Of a DNA stretch of 16,417 nucleotides, positions 14,754-16,417 are shown in pieces. The notes beneath the pieces are model-generated. The model saw only the letters and a program-made list of their open reading frames with translations, did not search any database and was not told where the DNA came from. The stretch covers positions 16,277-32,693 of the forward strand of contig DMCR01000195.1 in NCBI GenBank assembly GCA_003445735.1, written 5' to 3'. The DNA comes from Cryomorphaceae bacterium. Lineage in GTDB: Bacteria > Bacteroidota > Bacteroidia > Flavobacteriales > Schleiferiaceae. The translations under genes were made by a program, and so were the position numbers. Numbering within the stretch: the stretch's first letter is position 1; every line of letters begins with the position of its first letter.

Positions 14754-15167
14754 ATGAATCAAACTTGCCTGCAAATGTTAAGATCAATTATTGTCATTGC
14801 CGCTATTATAACTGCTTCTTCTTGCTACGGTCAGGAAATGAAATACATGTATAACAAAGTTTATTTAGACGGTGTGCCCATTTCTGCTTCTATGGCGAAA
14901 GAAAAAAGCCGGTTTGTCTCCCAAGAAGCCTTCTATCACTTCAATCGCGCGGGCAAAATCAGAGGTTGGACGTATTTCTGGGGAATTCTTGGGGGTTACG
15001 AATTGTTGGCTGGCGCAAATAATATTCAATACAATACAGAAATAGGTCTCCTTGATCTGGGTATTGGTTTTTGGTGTGTTGGCCATGCCATGCAAAGAGA
15101 AAGCAAGCGCAGGGTTTTTTTGGCAGAGGGTGTAAAAGCCTATAACAGCGCCTTAGAAGAAGAATAG
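14754..15167 (+). CDS. Small exported protein of unknown function
   Basis: A 137-residue protein from the ATG at 14754. A hydrophobic N-terminal segment (about 9-25) ends TASSCYGQE, so it is either a signal peptide cut before Q or a weak lipoprotein signal around the Cys; the residue pattern before Cys is not a good lipobox. The mature part has a Lys/Tyr-rich start, a central hydrophobic Gly-rich stretch (WTYFWGILGGYELLAGANNI and LLDLGIGFWCVGHAMQ) that may be one or two membrane helices, and a charged C-terminal helix. I do not recognise the family. A second ATG at 14775 gives a more compact signal peptide, and TACTTTTT (14742-14749), close to the -7 consensus, would fit that later start. The gene diverges from plsC and converges on trpS with 39 bases between stops and no clear terminator. 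Confidence 0.7.
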   Translation: MNQTCLQMLRSIIVIAAIITASSCYGQEMKYMYNKVYLDGVPISASMAKEKSRFVSQEAFYHFNRAGKIRGWTYFWGILGGYELLAGANNIQYNTEIGLLDLGIGFWCVGHAMQRESKRRVFLAEGVKAYNSALEEE

Positions 15168-15206
15168 TCCGCCATAGGAGTTTGTTGCCTCAAGTTTAAA
15201 CACAGA

Positions 15207-16175
15207 TCAAAACCCTAGTTTGCCACGAACGCGGGACAGTGTAGCTTGCGCCACAGGGCGTGCCTTCTCGGCGCCCATCTTAAGGGCCGCGGCCACCTCT
15301 TCAGGGTGTGCCATGTAGTGATCGAATTGCTCGCGCGCCTCGGCAAACTCCTCGAGGATAAGCTCCAACAAGGCCGTCTTCGCGTGGCCGTAGCCGAAGT
15401 TTCCCCCACGGTAATTGGCCGCTAATTCTTCTATTTCTGCTGGCGGCGCTAAAAGCTTGTAGATGGCAAAAACATTACAGGTTTCTGGGTCTTTCGGATC
15501 CTCCAATGGGGTGGAATCTGTCTGTATGCCCATGATCTGCTTCTTAAGCTCTTTCTTCGGCAAGAACACATCGATGATATTGCCGTAACTCTTGCTCATC
15601 TTACGACCGTCTGTTCCTGGTATGGTCATCACAGATTCCGAGATCTTAGATTCTGGCAACACAAAGGTCTCGCCATACTTATGGTTGAAGCTGGAGGCCA
15701 AATCTCTCGTGATTTCCAAATGTTGCTTCTGATCCTTGCCCACTGGCACGATGTGGGCATCGTACAACAAGATGTCCGACGCCATCAACACCGGGTAATC
15801 GAACAACCCGGCATTTACGTCGCTGAGGTTGTCGCTCTTGTCCTTGAAGCTATGTGCATTCGCCAACATAGGGTATGGCGTAAAACAGTTCAGGTACCAC
15901 GTAAGCTCTGTACATTCTGGCAAGTCACTCTGAGCGTAGAAGACCGCTTTCTCTGGATCTAGTCCGCACGCCAGCCAGGCAGCCGCTGTCGCCAACAGGT
16001 TCTCACGACGCACTGCTGCGTCTTTCACTGTGGTTAAGCTGTGCAGATCCGCAATAAACAAATACGCTTCGTTGTTCGGGTCGTTGCTCATTTCAATTGC
16101 CGGACGGATGGCGCCCAAGATGTTTCCTAGGTGCTGTCTGCCCGAGCTTTGAATTCCTGTAAGTACTCTCGCCAT
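15207..16175 (-). CDS. trpS: Tryptophanyl-tRNA synthetase
   Basis: Class I aminoacyl-tRNA synthetase that charges tRNA(Trp) with tryptophan in the cytoplasm. The 322 residues match the usual bacterial length. The start GIQSSGRQHLGNILGAI (7-23) contains the HIGH-type motif HLGN (15-18), and RKMSKSYGN (191-199) contains KMSKS. VPVGKDQKQHLEITRDLA (143-160), AYLFIADLHSLTT (37-49) and YPVLMASDIL (127-136) are typical of the TrpRS catalytic domain, and a helical C-terminal anticodon-binding domain follows. The ATG at 16175 lies 5 bases after the stop of the upstream gene, so the two are probably co-transcribed and perhaps translationally coupled. Confidence 0.97.
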   Translation of the reverse strand: MARVLTGIQSSGRQHLGNILGAIRPAIEMSNDPNNEAYLFIADLHSLTTVKDAAVRRENLLATAAAWLACGLDPEKAVFYAQSDLPECTELTWYLNCFTPYPMLANAHSFKDKSDNLSDVNAGLFDYPVLMASDILLYDAHIVPVGKDQKQHLEITRDLASSFNHKYGETFVLPESKISESVMTIPGTDGRKMSKSYGNIIDVFLPKKELKKQIMGIQTDSTPLEDPKDPETCNVFAIYKLLAPPAEIEELAANYRGGNFGYGHAKTALLELILEEFAEAREQFDHYMAHPEEVAAALKMGAEKARPVAQATLSRVRGKLGF

Positions 16176-16180
16176 TGTGA

Positions 16181-16417
16181 TTATTTAATCAGGGTAAGCT
16201 CTAAGTCAATATCCGCCCAGTAGCTACTGTCCGCTGGGATTTGCATAAAGGATGTTCTCCAAACTTGTTCTGTCGGCAGTCCGCTCACCATCACAAAGGA
16301 ATAGCTCACGCTGTCGTTGTCCATAACAAATACGCTATCTGCGTTTGTAAGGGTCCAAGTACCGCTGCTAATCAAATTCACGGGGACCTGGATGGTGTTC
16401 AGGTTTGCCACAAACTC
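16181..16417 (-). CDS. C-terminal fragment of an unknown protein (5' truncated by window edge)
   Basis: The frame runs off the right end of the window; only the last 78 residues are visible. The GTG at 16411 is internal, since two more codons (Glu, Phe) precede it. The fragment is beta-rich, with alternating polar and hydrophobic residues (SGTWTLTNADSVFVM, VSYSFVMVSG, WADIDLELTLIK) and Asp/Ser-rich turns, as in lipocalin-like or immunoglobulin-like domains of Bacteroidota surface lipoproteins. The family cannot be assigned from this piece. It ends 5 bases before trpS. Confidence 0.7.
   Translation of the reverse strand, partial: EFVANLNTIQVPVNLISSGTWTLTNADSVFVMDNDSVSYSFVMVSGLPTEQVWRTSFMQIPADSSYWADIDLELTLIK

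Noticed and set aside
1..16417. CRISPR array, insertion sequence, prophage, toxin-antitoxin or defence system
   Set aside because: No regularly spaced direct repeats, transposase or integrase motifs, flanking duplications or paired small toxin-antitoxin genes are visible; the content is ordinary core genome.

Overview
The window reads as a piece of a Bacteroidota chromosome, most likely Flavobacteriales. This is an inference from gene content: a MutS2-type ATPase, an RNase R, a DUF2723/TMEM260-like giant membrane protein, a 'ligase-associated' Lhr-like helicase, several signal-peptide beta-barrel proteins, leaders without clear Shine-Dalgarno sites, and Bacteroidota-style -7 boxes (TAnnTTTG). 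Base composition is moderate and fairly even. I see no insertion sequence, integrase, phage gene, CRISPR array or other sign of a recent island. Most of the window is housekeeping core genome.

Layout. From 2 to 2209 (+) runs a MutS2-like protein whose 5' end lies outside the window. It has no Smr nuclease domain and ends in a lysine-rich tail. It converges on three minus-strand genes: two tandem paralogues with paired membrane helices and a coiled coil (2206-2625, 2696-3070), and the exoribonuclease RNase R (3094-5271), which lies at the promoter end. A short divergent spacer separates rnr from two plus-strand outer-membrane beta-barrel candidates (5341-6261, 6360-6842).

The 469-base gene-poor stretch 6843-7311 holds a GC-rich palindromic segment that may be a structured RNA, a long hairpin, a terminator, tRNA-Gln(TTG) on the minus strand and its promoter. 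Then comes the 1047-residue TMEM260-like protein (7312-10455, +). A strong hairpin (10502-10530) separates it from a converging minus-strand run: plsC-like acyltransferase, gatC, an NAD(P)H-dependent FMN reductase family protein and an Lhr-like DEXH helicase. Close spacing (12, 44 and 3 bases) suggests one operon. A small exported protein (14754-15167, +) diverges from plsC. The right end holds trpS (minus) and the 3' end of a further minus-strand gene of unknown function, 5 bases upstream of it.

How the parts work together. tRNA-Gln, gatC and trpS all belong to aminoacyl-tRNA supply, and RNase R to RNA turnover and ribosome quality control. MutS2 and the helicase concern DNA or ribosome maintenance. 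The acyltransferase, the barrel proteins and the TMEM260-like protein belong to envelope biogenesis. I found no clearly new multi-gene system. The points most worth checking are the possible structured RNA at 6887-6992, the Smr-less lysine-tailed MutS2, the tandem membrane/coiled-coil paralogues, and the in-frame TAA-TAG-GTG junction between the reductase and helicase genes.
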